44,331 bases of DNA, taken from positions 1 to 44,331 of the IMG/VR virus record IMGVR_UViG_3300049617_000097. One strand, written 5' to 3'. Source of the DNA: a virus. The translations under genes and the position numbers were made by a program. Shown here piece after piece: positions 20,700 to 30,293 of the stretch (positions within the stretch are counted from its first letter, which is position 1; every line of letters starts with the position of its first letter). The notes beneath the pieces were generated by a model that had not been told where the DNA came from, made no database searches, and saw only the letters and a program-made list of their open reading frames with translations.

Positions 20700-23312
20700 A
20701 TGGCTATTTACGAGCCTGGCAGATGTAATACTGGTTATTGTTATCCTGATTATATCAAAAACGACATTAAAAAATACACTTTTGGCAACTGCACAAAAGA
20801 TGGCTATGCGGGCGGTCAACCTTTTGCTGTACCCAATGGCACAATCATAAAGACAGCACTGAATGGGGCAGTCGTTAGTCCTTGGGTCAGGCTACGTTTT
20901 GAGGGTGAATATGTACCGTGGTCTAATACGCTAAAAGCTCCTCCAGGCTTCTGGGACTACACAGAAATTACTACGGGTAACATTTCACAGCCAGGCTGTG
21001 CAGGGCCAAATAACTACAGGCCCAAGGCGGGCGTGTCAACCACTACTATTATTAGTTCAGTCCCTCCTTGCCTTGGTCCAGTTTTCGACCCTGCCTGCAA
21101 CACACTGAATACACCGAACCCTGTAATTTACGAACAATGCATGGAAAAATGTCGAGCAGCCATCAAATTATTCCAATATAGCTGGGGAACTATTGATTCA
21201 GGCAACAAATGCAAAGTGACCATAGTAGATGAACTCGGCAGTTCATTGAGTCAATGGATAGGTCGTCTATTTAGAAATCCTACAAATACTCCAATCCAGG
21301 TAATAAATCAACCACAAGGGGCACCATCTCGTTTTACCAATACCCTTCCTCAAGGTTCTTTCTACAAAATGAAAGTAACTTTTGGATGGTTGATAGTTGG
21401 CGGGGATGATGATAATTGTCCGGTTGATGCAGCGACTATGTATAACAATTTAGTAACTTGCAGTCCAAGTTCGACAACAGTAGATGGCTGGACAACATTT
21501 ACTTCACCTGCAACCGCAGCCGCAACCAGTAAGCTAATTTGCAGTCCACCGCTTTATTTCATTCCTGACCAATTAAATGTCCTGGTAACTAATGGCAGAT
21601 ATGTTTATGAAATTGAAGGTATTGATGCTTTGAACCGTGCCCAGGATCATACTTCGCAAAGAACTTATGGCAACCAAAGAAATCCAATGCATTTTGCTCT
21701 TGCTGTAAAAAAAATGGCAGCAGAGTCATTCCCACCATTTCAGGTAGACTTTCTTCAAAGAAATCCAAATCCAAGTTCGCCGACTACGATTGATTATCAA
21801 CCTATGCTGTTTACGGTGGTTCCAGGAACTACCATTTTTACAAGGGGTGGAGGACAATTTCCATTCGGAGGAGCAACGCCGCTGCCACCAAACCCAATTG
21901 ATGGTGGAGGAACACCTTTAGTGCAAGGCGGTACAGCCGCAACCGATACAATATGCCTGCCTGGTAGTATTAGTGTACGTGATATTTCGACAGTGCCGCC
22001 AACGCCACCACCGTGTCCACCGCCACCGCCATGTCAAACACCTCCGTGCCCTGTACCTCCGTGTCCTATAGTTCCAGGCCCTCCAATTGGCAATTGTTTC
22101 TTAGGTGGTTTGCGTGCCCATGAAAGATTAGGAATGCTTGGTGTATGGCCATGCAATGGACGGAATCCTTTGCAAACTATTCATAATTGGTTAGCTAACG
22201 TTTCCTGTCAGGGATTACCAACTAATGGTACAACTCCTCCTGCAAGGCGTGGCATAATAGCCAATTTCGATCCAACTTTTGTTGGGTATGATACCATCAC
22301 TGGTTCAAATGGTAGACCAACCCCGATTCGTCTTACGGGCAGACTCATATTATGGGCTGATCCGCACCCTAATTGTGCTAATATGAGTAACAACAACACA
22401 AACGTCAAAGCTGCCTATCTCGTTAATGGAGGCAGTTGTAGTCCTGTTCTAAGTTTTAATCCGACTATGAGATGGAACTTCCAGGCATTGGCTACCTCTG
22501 GCGGTAACTTAACTACAGAAACAGGGCGAGCCGGACCAACTACTGATGCCAGACAGCTTTTAGATTGCAATTTGCCAGGGCAAGGATTGTCGCAACAAAC
22601 AGTAGTGAGCGGCAATTTTGGCAATCAAATCCCCAGACTGGCTCAACCTCAAATGACTGCAAATATGGCTGCACATAGGCGGGCCAATATACTAACATAT
22701 GCAGTAGAAGCGGAATTGAAAGTACAAGGAGACCCAAGCAATTTCGCTTGCAGTCCACTTTTTGGCACCGGCCAACACTTAGCTTTGATCGTAACAAACC
22801 CATTCTATATATCAAACCCATTGAATAGTGATGGAAGCGAAGATACTACCGACACCAGCAGCGGTGGCTGTAATGCTGTTTGGACCACTTTGACAGCAAG
22901 CAGTTGCAACACCATACTCACAAGTGATAGATGGTTCATCAAAGGAGTCGATCATCAGATCAAAGAAGGTTCATACGTTACTACTTACAAATTATTCTTA
23001 CCAGCACCTGGCAACGAAGTAAATCCTACTAAGTTAGTTCCGCAACCAATAAGACCGAGATCAACGGCAATGACTTCAATTCCAAACATTGAGGCCCCTG
23101 TATCATTAGGAGGGTATTATGATCCTTTGATTGTAAATCCAGCACAAGGCGTAACTCAATGTGCCCAGGGGACCAGTGCGTGTATGATTGACAGCACTTC
23201 ACCTTATGAACCAACTGGCGAAGTGGATTATGCCGTTGGAACGGTAGGAACAAGAAAAGGAACTGGAACATTTTGTGAAAGTTTCTGCGACTATGTTATG
23301 GGACCAATATAA
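20700..23312 (+). CDS. Large Cys/Pro-rich baseplate hub-like protein (870 aa)
   Basis: Probably the baseplate hub under the spike, related to P2 gpD/T4 gp27. Supporting features are RYVYEIEGIDALNRAQD near the middle and a late DRWFIKGVDHQIKEGSYVTT strand followed by a LFLPAP segment; 'V..V.H.I..G.Y.TT..L' is typical of hub proteins. It is about twice the usual hub length and unusually rich in cysteine. A polyproline stretch with regularly spaced Cys (about 21990-22085) looks like a hinge or a disulphide-bonded stalk between two halves. A GGAG site lies just before the ATG, 8 bases after the gp53-like gene. The hub call is moderate; the N-terminal half is unassigned. Confidence 0.5.
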   Translation: MAIYEPGRCNTGYCYPDYIKNDIKKYTFGNCTKDGYAGGQPFAVPNGTIIKTALNGAVVSPWVRLRFEGEYVPWSNTLKAPPGFWDYTEITTGNISQPGCAGPNNYRPKAGVSTTTIISSVPPCLGPVFDPACNTLNTPNPVIYEQCMEKCRAAIKLFQYSWGTIDSGNKCKVTIVDELGSSLSQWIGRLFRNPTNTPIQVINQPQGAPSRFTNTLPQGSFYKMKVTFGWLIVGGDDDNCPVDAATMYNNLVTCSPSSTTVDGWTTFTSPATAAATSKLICSPPLYFIPDQLNVLVTNGRYVYEIEGIDALNRAQDHTSQRTYGNQRNPMHFALAVKKMAAESFPPFQVDFLQRNPNPSSPTTIDYQPMLFTVVPGTTIFTRGGGQFPFGGATPLPPNPIDGGGTPLVQGGTAATDTICLPGSISVRDISTVPPTPPPCPPPPPCQTPPCPVPPCPIVPGPPIGNCFLGGLRAHERLGMLGVWPCNGRNPLQTIHNWLANVSCQGLPTNGTTPPARRGIIANFDPTFVGYDTITGSNGRPTPIRLTGRLILWADPHPNCANMSNNNTNVKAAYLVNGGSCSPVLSFNPTMRWNFQALATSGGNLTTETGRAGPTTDARQLLDCNLPGQGLSQQTVVSGNFGNQIPRLAQPQMTANMAAHRRANILTYAVEAELKVQGDPSNFACSPLFGTGQHLALIVTNPFYISNPLNSDGSEDTTDTSSGGCNAVWTTLTASSCNTILTSDRWFIKGVDHQIKEGSYVTTYKLFLPAPGNEVNPTKLVPQPIRPRSTAMTSIPNIEAPVSLGGYYDPLIVNPAQGVTQCAQGTSACMIDSTSPYEPTGEVDYAVGTVGTRKGTGTFCESFCDYVMGPI

Positions 23313-23320
23313 AGGAGAAC

Positions 23321-25495
23321 ATGTTAGGATTAAGAGATGAGCTTACAACTGTATGGAAAGTAATCGAACGCCTTCAAGAAAGTATGAAAAAACTTTCAGC
23401 GAAGAACGGCGAACTGAGAAACTTTATTAGCAAAAGACTTAAGAGGCTAAGGCAAAGCGACAAAACTCTTGGAGTTCATTTGGCACTTGTCGTAGACACA
23501 AACGATCCTTGGAAACAAAACAGAGTACGTTATTTTAGTCCTGTATTTAACATTACCAAGGATCAAGGGTTGAGTAGTTCTTACTATGGTAATCTTACCA
23601 CTACAGTAGACCAAACAGAATGGGCATGGCCTATTTCTTCTTTGGGTGGCTTTGATGATAGCGGCTGCACATGGATTCCTCCTGCCGGATCAACTGTTTG
23701 TATCTTGTTTCAAAACGGCAATCCAAACAAAGCATTCTATATTGGCACGACCTGGCAAAGATGGAGAGGTCCAGAAAACCAAACAGTATGGAACTATGAC
23801 ATACCGGAATACAACAAGCTATGGAAGGGACATCGCAAAGGATACATGGTTGGAGCCAATGATGAATCACAAGCACTCCCTCCTGACAACACAGACAATT
23901 ATCAAGGCTATGATTTTGATTCAGACTTTGACATAGATTTTCAAGAAGATGCTTCTGAAAGAACTACATGGCCCCACATGCATGTTATCAAAACCGAAGA
24001 AAAGCATTCCATTATAATGGACGATGGTGATCCAAAGTGCAATCGTCGCTGGAAAAGATTTCAACTCATGTCCAGTTTAGGACATCTGTTTCTGATGAAA
24101 GATGATCCTTATCACCATTGTGGCGACTGGGTTAATCCAAAATGCAAAGAAAGATTCTATGAAATACCCGAGACGGTTTGTCTTGCCAATTTGGTAAACA
24201 AACTTCCTGTAATGTCTCAAATTGAAATTCCATTTCCTTCATCAACTTCTTTCAATACAGAAGAAGTGCTTTACACTTGTCCGCAAGGCCCAGACTATTG
24301 TCCTACCCTGCCAGTACAGCCTAATAGACCTGTAGAAGCTGAATATTTGGGAGATGAACACCTATGTCCTGGCTTTCAGCCACCGACTAATTCTACAACC
24401 ATACCAGCAGATTGTCTAAACATGATGGGGGGTGCTGAAAAACTTTGTTTTAGTTTCAATAATGAAGGCCGCAACAAATATCACAAACAAAAACAGGAAT
24501 GTTTTCCATTTCTGGCAGGCAGATGTGCCTTGGTTCAATCAGGCATGCAGTTATTATCTCGCTCCCAGGCGACATTGGTATTTGATGATTCCGTTGAAGA
24601 ACCAAGAGAAAGACCGGAATGGGAGAGGGCTTTGCAGCCATTTGATATGGACGGTTGCACGGGTTGTTTCAAAGGCCGCACCTTTCTTCGGTCTGCTACT
24701 GGTCATTATCTTTTGATGGACGACTCAGAAGATCAACCGAAAATTAGAGGCCGGAACAATGGTGTAACTCTTGGAACGGCTTGCGGCAATGTATTTAGGA
24801 TGTCCGATTGGACCTTAGCTAATGGGATTGCCGGTCCTGGGAGAGGTGTTCATATTGGCAGTACTGCCAATATGACGATTGATTTGTGTGACGATGGCAA
24901 CATTCAATCGAGTGTTGAACGGGATGGATGTGCTAAAACTGTGGCTTGGTCAAAACAAGCTTTCATTAGACTTCGCACTGGGTATGGAATTCAGGTATTA
25001 ATGAGCGATTCTAACGATCAAACCCAGACTGATCAGCAATACTTCCAGATTTTATGCCCGCAGACAAGCAACTTACAACGTGGTTCGCATATCTTTCATA
25101 TGCAGGAGCGTGCTACTGGGCCGGGACAAATCTTTGTCAAGGCTGGGGGTGACTATATCGTTCAAACCTATGATGATATGATTGAAGTAGTGGGAGATGA
25201 AAAGGATAATCCTTCGAACAAACTAGAGTTTGTATCTAATCAGAAAATAGTAAGTGTACAAAACGTTTACTATAATAAAGCTAAAACTCATGTGTTTTGG
25301 GCGAATGATTTTATCTTTCTCACAGCGGGCCAGGATTGCGGCAGCGGCAGCCCATGCGTTTATCCAGTTGTTGTGGCAACAACTGGTATTCCTGAATATA
25401 TAACGGCAATGACTGGTCTTAAAGCCAGCGAACATGTGTTCGCCTCGGCCATAAAGCAACCATGTGATCCATGTGACGTATTGGCAAGTGATTAA
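23321..25495 (+). CDS. Baseplate spike, gp5/VgrG-like OB-fold protein (724 aa)
   Basis: Probable puncturing spike. After a coiled N-terminal helix (residues 1-48), residues about 50-145 form an OB-fold: VRYFSPVFN, WPISSLGGFDDSG, GSTVCILF and AFYIGT, as in gp5, gpV and VgrG proteins. Later repeated strands of the type 'GHxxxMDD' (near 24001, 24084, 24700 and 24997) match the beta-rich stalk of these spikes. No lysozyme domain is visible. AAGGAG precedes the ATG. It lies between the hub and gp25-like genes, as expected. Confidence 0.7.
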   Translation: MLGLRDELTTVWKVIERLQESMKKLSAKNGELRNFISKRLKRLRQSDKTLGVHLALVVDTNDPWKQNRVRYFSPVFNITKDQGLSSSYYGNLTTTVDQTEWAWPISSLGGFDDSGCTWIPPAGSTVCILFQNGNPNKAFYIGTTWQRWRGPENQTVWNYDIPEYNKLWKGHRKGYMVGANDESQALPPDNTDNYQGYDFDSDFDIDFQEDASERTTWPHMHVIKTEEKHSIIMDDGDPKCNRRWKRFQLMSSLGHLFLMKDDPYHHCGDWVNPKCKERFYEIPETVCLANLVNKLPVMSQIEIPFPSSTSFNTEEVLYTCPQGPDYCPTLPVQPNRPVEAEYLGDEHLCPGFQPPTNSTTIPADCLNMMGGAEKLCFSFNNEGRNKYHKQKQECFPFLAGRCALVQSGMQLLSRSQATLVFDDSVEEPRERPEWERALQPFDMDGCTGCFKGRTFLRSATGHYLLMDDSEDQPKIRGRNNGVTLGTACGNVFRMSDWTLANGIAGPGRGVHIGSTANMTIDLCDDGNIQSSVERDGCAKTVAWSKQAFIRLRTGYGIQVLMSDSNDQTQTDQQYFQILCPQTSNLQRGSHIFHMQERATGPGQIFVKAGGDYIVQTYDDMIEVVGDEKDNPSNKLEFVSNQKIVSVQNVYYNKAKTHVFWANDFIFLTAGQDCGSGSPCVYPVVVATTGIPEYITAMTGLKASEHVFASAIKQPCDPCDVLASD

Positions 25496-25497
25496 TT

Positions 25498-25881
25498 ATG
25501 GAAAGATACAAAGGAATCGCTTATCCTCTGAGGAAGAATCCATTAGGACTGTTTCATAACACAAATGACGTTGAACAGATCAAGGCAAGTTTGTTGACAA
25601 TTATCTTGACTTTACCTGGCGAACGTGTATTTGAGCCAGAGTTTGGTACGCCGTTTCACAATCTGAATTTCAATCAACCAATAGAGCTAATTGAAGAGCA
25701 GGCCAGACAAATGATTGCGGCAAGCGTTAAGAAGTGGGAGAAAAGAGTGCAGGTTTCTGAAATAACTACATCGTTACAAGAAAGAGATCTATTTATCGAG
25801 GTTTTGTTTATAGATCCTACGGACCTTAAGTCTATGCATCAATTGACTGTTGAAATACCAGTTGGAGGAAACAATGGCTAA
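25498..25881 (+). CDS. Baseplate wedge protein, gp25/GpW-like (127 aa)
   Basis: Contains LPGERVFEPEFGT at residues about 40-52, the signature of the gp25/GpW family (the conserved ERVFEPEFG-type loop), and the family's usual length. gp25-like proteins form the baseplate wedge core and help start sheath assembly. It begins 2 bases after the spike stop and overlaps the next gene by 8 bases, so translation is probably coupled. Confidence 0.85.
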   Translation: MERYKGIAYPLRKNPLGLFHNTNDVEQIKASLLTIILTLPGERVFEPEFGTPFHNLNFNQPIELIEEQARQMIAASVKKWEKRVQVSEITTSLQERDLFIEVLFIDPTDLKSMHQLTVEIPVGGNNG

Positions 25882-27454
25882 TAACTGTCCGTTCGAGGTT
25901 GCCCCATTGGCAACATCTGATCCTTTGAGGAACATATCATACGCTGGGCTAAGCTATACAAATCAAGACTATTGGTCTTTCAAAAACAGACTTATGGAAC
26001 TGATTAACATTAAGTTTGATAACAACTTTAATGACTTCAATGAATCTTCTTTGGGTGTAATGTTGGTTGAATTGTGGTCTTTCTTGGCTGATACATTATC
26101 GTTTAAGATTGATCAGTTGGCCAATGAGATGTTCATTGATACGGTTTCCGAAACAGATAATGCATTTCGCCTAGCCAAACTCGTTGGCTTTAAGCCTACA
26201 CCCCCAGTACCAGCTAGAGCTATGTTCTCTGGATCGCTTGCGTTTCCATTAAGCACCGATCTTACTTTGGAGACGCCGATACCTATTCATTACGAAATTC
26301 CTGGCATGGGCAATCAAATGATGGAGTTGTTTGCTGCTGATTCTAATGGAAGTCCCATTTTAACTGAACCTATTACGTTTCCTGCCGGGTCATTAACCAT
26401 TAATAATGTCGTAGGATTACAAGGAATAACGCTAACAAGAAATTTTCATGGCACAGGGGCACCTAATCAAATTTTAGCAATTGACGACGGCTACATATTC
26501 GCAAAATCTATTCGTGTCATAATTAACGGTCAAATCTGGGAAGAAGTAGATTCTTTCACAAAGAACAGTCCGTTGCCTCAATATCGGATTGTGTACGGTC
26601 CTAATTACACATGCAACATCATTTTTGGCAATAACAAAGCTGGCCTGGTCCCTAGTATAAACTCAGACATTATGGTTGTGCTTAGGCGAGGAGATGGTGG
26701 TGTTAGCAATATTGTCACAGGACTAATTGACACTCCAGTAACCGTGCATGTGCCTGGTTATAACCAATCAATAGTCGTTAAATACAAAAACTACACCAAA
26801 GGAGAATTTGGCTATCCAGGCGATGGCATTGAAGACATTAGATACAAGTTACCAATTTATTTGAATACACAAAATCGTGCCGTGGCTGGAGGGGATTATC
26901 AGTTTTTGGCAGAAACTTTTGCAACTGAACATCATGGGGTCGTCGGTAAGGCTCTTGCAAGCCTAAGAAACAGTGGTTGCAGTGGCAACATCGTAGATAT
27001 TCACATTCTAGCCAACGATGGTGATAAGTTGGCAAAAGCTAATCAAACTTTGAAAAACCAACTCTATGAAATGTTCGATAGTAAAAAAATGTTCACAGAT
27101 TACATATGCATCAAAGACGGTGAAATACTATGGACTGACATATTGATTGATGTGGTCTTGGATGTCTCTCAAAAACGTAGTGAAGAATCAGTTCGTGAAA
27201 GAATAGCTCACAGACTTGGGAATTTTTTCCATATGCATAACTGGAGGTTTGGACAAACATTAAGAGAAAGTCAAGTTGTTAAGGTTCTAGCAGACATCAA
27301 AGAAATATACCATATGGATGTATCTTTCATGACGGCTAAAGAAGTAGAAGCGGGACACGGGACAACATCGATTGTCGTGCCTAAGTTTAATGAGATTATT
27401 TGTCCCGACAATTTGAACATTAGCATAAACTATAAGCCAGTAGGTGAATGGTAA
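25874..27454 (+). CDS. Baseplate wedge protein, gp6/J-like (526 aa)
   Basis: Residues about 55-95 (SSLGVMLVELWSFLADTLSF, then QLANEMFIDT) match the start of baseplate J/gp6-like proteins, which link wedges into the inner baseplate ring. A Gly-rich strand region and a C-terminal helical domain ending before the stop also fit. An in-frame ATG at 25850 exists, but GGAGG at 25864-25868 lies 5 bases before the ATG at 25874, which is the better start. It overlaps gp25 by 8 bases and the next gene by 1 base. Confidence 0.8.
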   Translation: MANNCPFEVAPLATSDPLRNISYAGLSYTNQDYWSFKNRLMELINIKFDNNFNDFNESSLGVMLVELWSFLADTLSFKIDQLANEMFIDTVSETDNAFRLAKLVGFKPTPPVPARAMFSGSLAFPLSTDLTLETPIPIHYEIPGMGNQMMELFAADSNGSPILTEPITFPAGSLTINNVVGLQGITLTRNFHGTGAPNQILAIDDGYIFAKSIRVIINGQIWEEVDSFTKNSPLPQYRIVYGPNYTCNIIFGNNKAGLVPSINSDIMVVLRRGDGGVSNIVTGLIDTPVTVHVPGYNQSIVVKYKNYTKGEFGYPGDGIEDIRYKLPIYLNTQNRAVAGGDYQFLAETFATEHHGVVGKALASLRNSGCSGNIVDIHILANDGDKLAKANQTLKNQLYEMFDSKKMFTDYICIKDGEILWTDILIDVVLDVSQKRSEESVRERIAHRLGNFFHMHNWRFGQTLRESQVVKVLADIKEIYHMDVSFMTAKEVEAGHGTTSIVVPKFNEIICPDNLNISINYKPVGEW

Positions 27455-29265
27455 TGAATAAAAAAATAGAAGATCTGCCGGTTGTGGGAGATACAATTAC
27501 TTTCCAATTGGAAACTTTTGATCAGCATCACAAGTTGACAGGAGATCCTTTTAGTTTCAATAGTATTACAGTCTATTCCATAGAACGTGAACTGGCCGAT
27601 AATTCTCAACTTTACCTCAGAAAAAGCTACAACAAAGAAATTGAAGCCGAAATTAGCAATCTTCAGAAGATATGTGCGAAAGATCCGTCCCATAGCAACA
27701 TTTGTGAACTGAACAATGCCAGAGTAAGATTAGAGGCAACGTCGGTTAAACACCCTTATACATTCAAAGATGGTAAGATTGTTTTTTCTTCTGGAACAGT
27801 GGGTCAGCCATTATGGGCCTCTCAAGATAATGTTCATATAAAAAAGATCGGGCAAGGAATTTTTGAATTTGAGTGGGACACCTCGGCCTGCAAAGAAGGC
27901 AACTATTATGTTGTTTGGTCTTGGACTCCAGAAAAAGGCGGCAAGGAACTCAAATCAAACAAGATGTTTTTGTTGTATGCTGATCAAACACCCATCAGAT
28001 CATTAGCCTTGGCAAATCGTTCCATTCCTAAAGACAAGTATGACTTCTTGATAAGAAAGTATTTGCCGTCGATGTACAAGACAAAAGTGGCTAATGATGA
28101 CATAACTTATCAGGTACTTGGCGAGGGGCTAAATTGGTGCATAGCGAGAGAGCTAACAGGTATCGAAAACGCTCTTCTTATGCTTACAGATTCTTATGAT
28201 GCCAATATCTGCCCTCCGTTCATGCTTCAGTTGTTGGGCAACTTCTACAATCTGAAATTAAGGACTGAAGATATTATTCTTCAAAGAAGACAGGTGCAAA
28301 ATGCAATCCCTCTTTTCAAGATGAAAGGCACCAAAAAAGGTTTAGAAACTGCTTTAGATCAATCTGGCATTAAACTCAAAAAAATAACTTTACTCTGGGA
28401 GGTAAAATCCCCTTATACATGGACCGAATCTTTCACTGTCGGTCATGATGGACAGGATGTATTTGAATTGGGTAAAATGCCAATTGATGACAAGCTTGAT
28501 TTCTTCTTACGTTCACAAAACAATGAATACATTCTGCTGCCCCCTGGTTATTTTTTAGCTCTTGATTCCCTCGACGGCAGTAAAAAAATGATAACTTATC
28601 AAGAGCAACCTGATAATATCAAATTACTACAAGGAGATATCCTAAAGGTTTCATATCAGGTCGAGGAAATGCCTAAAGATTACAAGCAGATTCAGGACTA
28701 CATAGATTCGTTACCATTGGCCGATAATAGAGATGAAACAAAGCAGGTGTATCCTTTGAAGAACTGGAATGTTCATCTTATTGAAGAGGACGATCCTTTG
28801 TTTGACGTGATAGTTAAGGAGAGGCATCCTTTTTTTGACCCAATCACTTACGGCAAGATAAGAACGACATTTTTGTTCTCTGAGAATGTGTACAACATGG
28901 ATACATTCAATGGTAGCCTTCGAGAGTCAAAGTCTCCTTGCGACATTGATAGAAACTTCTTGAATGATTGCACGGCATGCCAAAGCAGCAAGTTTAATGT
29001 AGATGTTGAAATAGAGGATCTGTCTGAACTAAGAATGAATGAAATGATGAGCATAATCAAGGAATACTCGCCATTTCACGCTCAATTAAATGTAGCAAAT
29101 GTTTGTGGCGTGGTGAATGAATTCATCATAATGCCACAGGAAGAAATAGAAATGTTCATGGATTATTCGGAAGATCAGATGACTGAGACTATGGATCACC
29201 AAGAAGAGATCACCTGTTTGATTGAGTACACCGATGGTCGTCCTGCCGGAAAATTGATACTATAA
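27454..29265 (+). CDS. Baseplate protein, gpI-like with an N-terminal beta domain (603 aa)
   Basis: After a beta-rich domain of about 190 residues, the middle reads YLPSMYKT, CPPFMLQLLG, RRQVQNAIPLFKMKGTKKGL: the order seen in P2 gpI-like (tail protein I) baseplate proteins. The C-terminal EYSPFHAQLN also fits. gpI proteins attach fibres to the wedge; the extra N-terminal Ig-like domain is unusual. The stop of the previous gene and this ATG share a base (TAATG at 27452-27456), with AGGTGA 6 bases before it. An ATG at 27448 is possible but has poorer spacing. Confidence 0.7.
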   Translation: MNKKIEDLPVVGDTITFQLETFDQHHKLTGDPFSFNSITVYSIERELADNSQLYLRKSYNKEIEAEISNLQKICAKDPSHSNICELNNARVRLEATSVKHPYTFKDGKIVFSSGTVGQPLWASQDNVHIKKIGQGIFEFEWDTSACKEGNYYVVWSWTPEKGGKELKSNKMFLLYADQTPIRSLALANRSIPKDKYDFLIRKYLPSMYKTKVANDDITYQVLGEGLNWCIARELTGIENALLMLTDSYDANICPPFMLQLLGNFYNLKLRTEDIILQRRQVQNAIPLFKMKGTKKGLETALDQSGIKLKKITLLWEVKSPYTWTESFTVGHDGQDVFELGKMPIDDKLDFFLRSQNNEYILLPPGYFLALDSLDGSKKMITYQEQPDNIKLLQGDILKVSYQVEEMPKDYKQIQDYIDSLPLADNRDETKQVYPLKNWNVHLIEEDDPLFDVIVKERHPFFDPITYGKIRTTFLFSENVYNMDTFNGSLRESKSPCDIDRNFLNDCTACQSSKFNVDVEIEDLSELRMNEMMSIIKEYSPFHAQLNVANVCGVVNEFIIMPQEEIEMFMDYSEDQMTETMDHQEEITCLIEYTDGRPAGKLIL

Positions 29266-29273
29266 GGAGCAAT

Positions 29274-29747
29274 ATGCAAGTAACAGAAAAACATGAAATG
29301 CGAGGAGAGATATCTGTCAAGATAGATTATTTCGACGGACGACCTTCTGAATACAGAACATTCAAAAACACCATCTTGGACTCAGCCAGAAAACTCTGGG
29401 CTAACTTTCTTGCAAAGCATGAAAGTGATACTTTTATCAGTACTATGGTTTTCGGAGATGGCGGCACGCACCAAAGCGTTAAAAAACAAGTCAAGCCAGA
29501 GATGACGGGACTGTTTGGAGTAACCAGGGTTTCAAAGCCTGTTATTGCCCAGATAGATCCAGAAAATCCCAAGCATGTAATTTTTACCGCTGTCGTAGGA
29601 AAAGAAGACGGCAATGGTCATGCCTTGAACGAAATGGGATTGAAATTGAATACAGGGGAGCTGTACAGTCTAGTCACGTTTATGGACCTCAACAAAACTG
29701 ATCAATTTCAACTAACGTATCACTGGCGGCTAATCATAGTCGGTTAA
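29274..29747 (+). CDS. Tail-fibre-collar-like protein (157 aa)
   Basis: The region FGDGGTHQS, a strand-rich middle, and NEMGLKLNTGELYSLVTF followed by KTDQFQLTYHWRLII resembles the N-terminal attachment domain of phage tail-collar fibres, where 'NE.GL....G.L......K......W.I' is conserved. Here the domain stands alone; it may be a small adaptor between gpI and the fibres coded downstream. AGGAGC precedes the ATG. Moderate confidence on family, lower on role. Confidence 0.5.
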   Translation: MQVTEKHEMRGEISVKIDYFDGRPSEYRTFKNTILDSARKLWANFLAKHESDTFISTMVFGDGGTHQSVKKQVKPEMTGLFGVTRVSKPVIAQIDPENPKHVIFTAVVGKEDGNGHALNEMGLKLNTGELYSLVTFMDLNKTDQFQLTYHWRLIIVG

Positions 29748-29750
29748 TTT

Positions 29751-30293
29751 ATGGTTTTATACAAGAAAAAGATTATCCCCTATGGGTTTATTGTCATTTG
29801 TCCTACACCAAATATAGGACAGATTAAGATGACGTTGAACTCACTAAATGGCAATTACGCACATCGTCCCGTTGTCACTGTTGTCCCAAAAGACGTGATT
29901 GAGACCGATCTTGGCGATTTAGCCAAGATCGGTCTCGTTGTAAAAGGAGAAGACTCGCTGACATCCCAGATCAACATTGGCATGGCCAAGACTAAATGCA
30001 AGGAGTGGAATTTCATAATACAAGCCGGAACATGGGTTCAGGGCTTGCTAGACATGAAATTCTCTCAATTCATCGAGTCGGAAAAGGACATCTTGTTTCC
30101 TATTTTGAACAAAAAAATCACATTCACAGAAGCTAGTTGGAACGGGACTCTTATCCACAAAGAAACAATAAAGAAACTTGGACCTTTCCCGGATAACAAT
30201 CCAGAAGACGTTTGCAAATTACTTTGGACAATAGAAGCTATTGAACTAGGCTACAAGTTCAAGGCGATAGTAGGTTCATGTCACTTAAATTAA
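29751..30293 (+). CDS. GT2-like glycosyltransferase-like protein (180 aa)
   Basis: Residues FIVICPTPNIGQIKMTLNSL and INIGMAKTKCKEWNFIIQAG, then NGTLIHKETIKKLGPF and ED..LLW..EAIELGYKF, follow the order of a short GT-A (family 2) glycosyltransferase. The usual metal-binding DxD is replaced by QAGTW, so it may be inactive or use another mechanism. It starts 3 bases after the previous stop and ends where the minus-strand endonuclease stops (TAA|TTA, abutting). An exact 15-bp inverted repeat lies inside it (29901-29936). Confidence 0.4.
   Translation: MVLYKKKIIPYGFIVICPTPNIGQIKMTLNSLNGNYAHRPVVTVVPKDVIETDLGDLAKIGLVVKGEDSLTSQINIGMAKTKCKEWNFIIQAGTWVQGLLDMKFSQFIESEKDILFPILNKKITFTEASWNGTLIHKETIKKLGPFPDNNPEDVCKLLWTIEAIELGYKFKAIVGSCHLN
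29901..29936. repeat. Perfect 15-bp inverted repeat with 6-base loop inside a coding region
   Basis: GAGACCGATCTTGGC and GCCAAGATCGGTCTC flank GATTTA. The whole element is in frame in the glycosyltransferase-like gene. No T-tract follows, so it is not a simple terminator. It could be an mRNA hairpin, a protein-binding palindrome or the scar of an inverted duplication. Confidence 0.85.
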
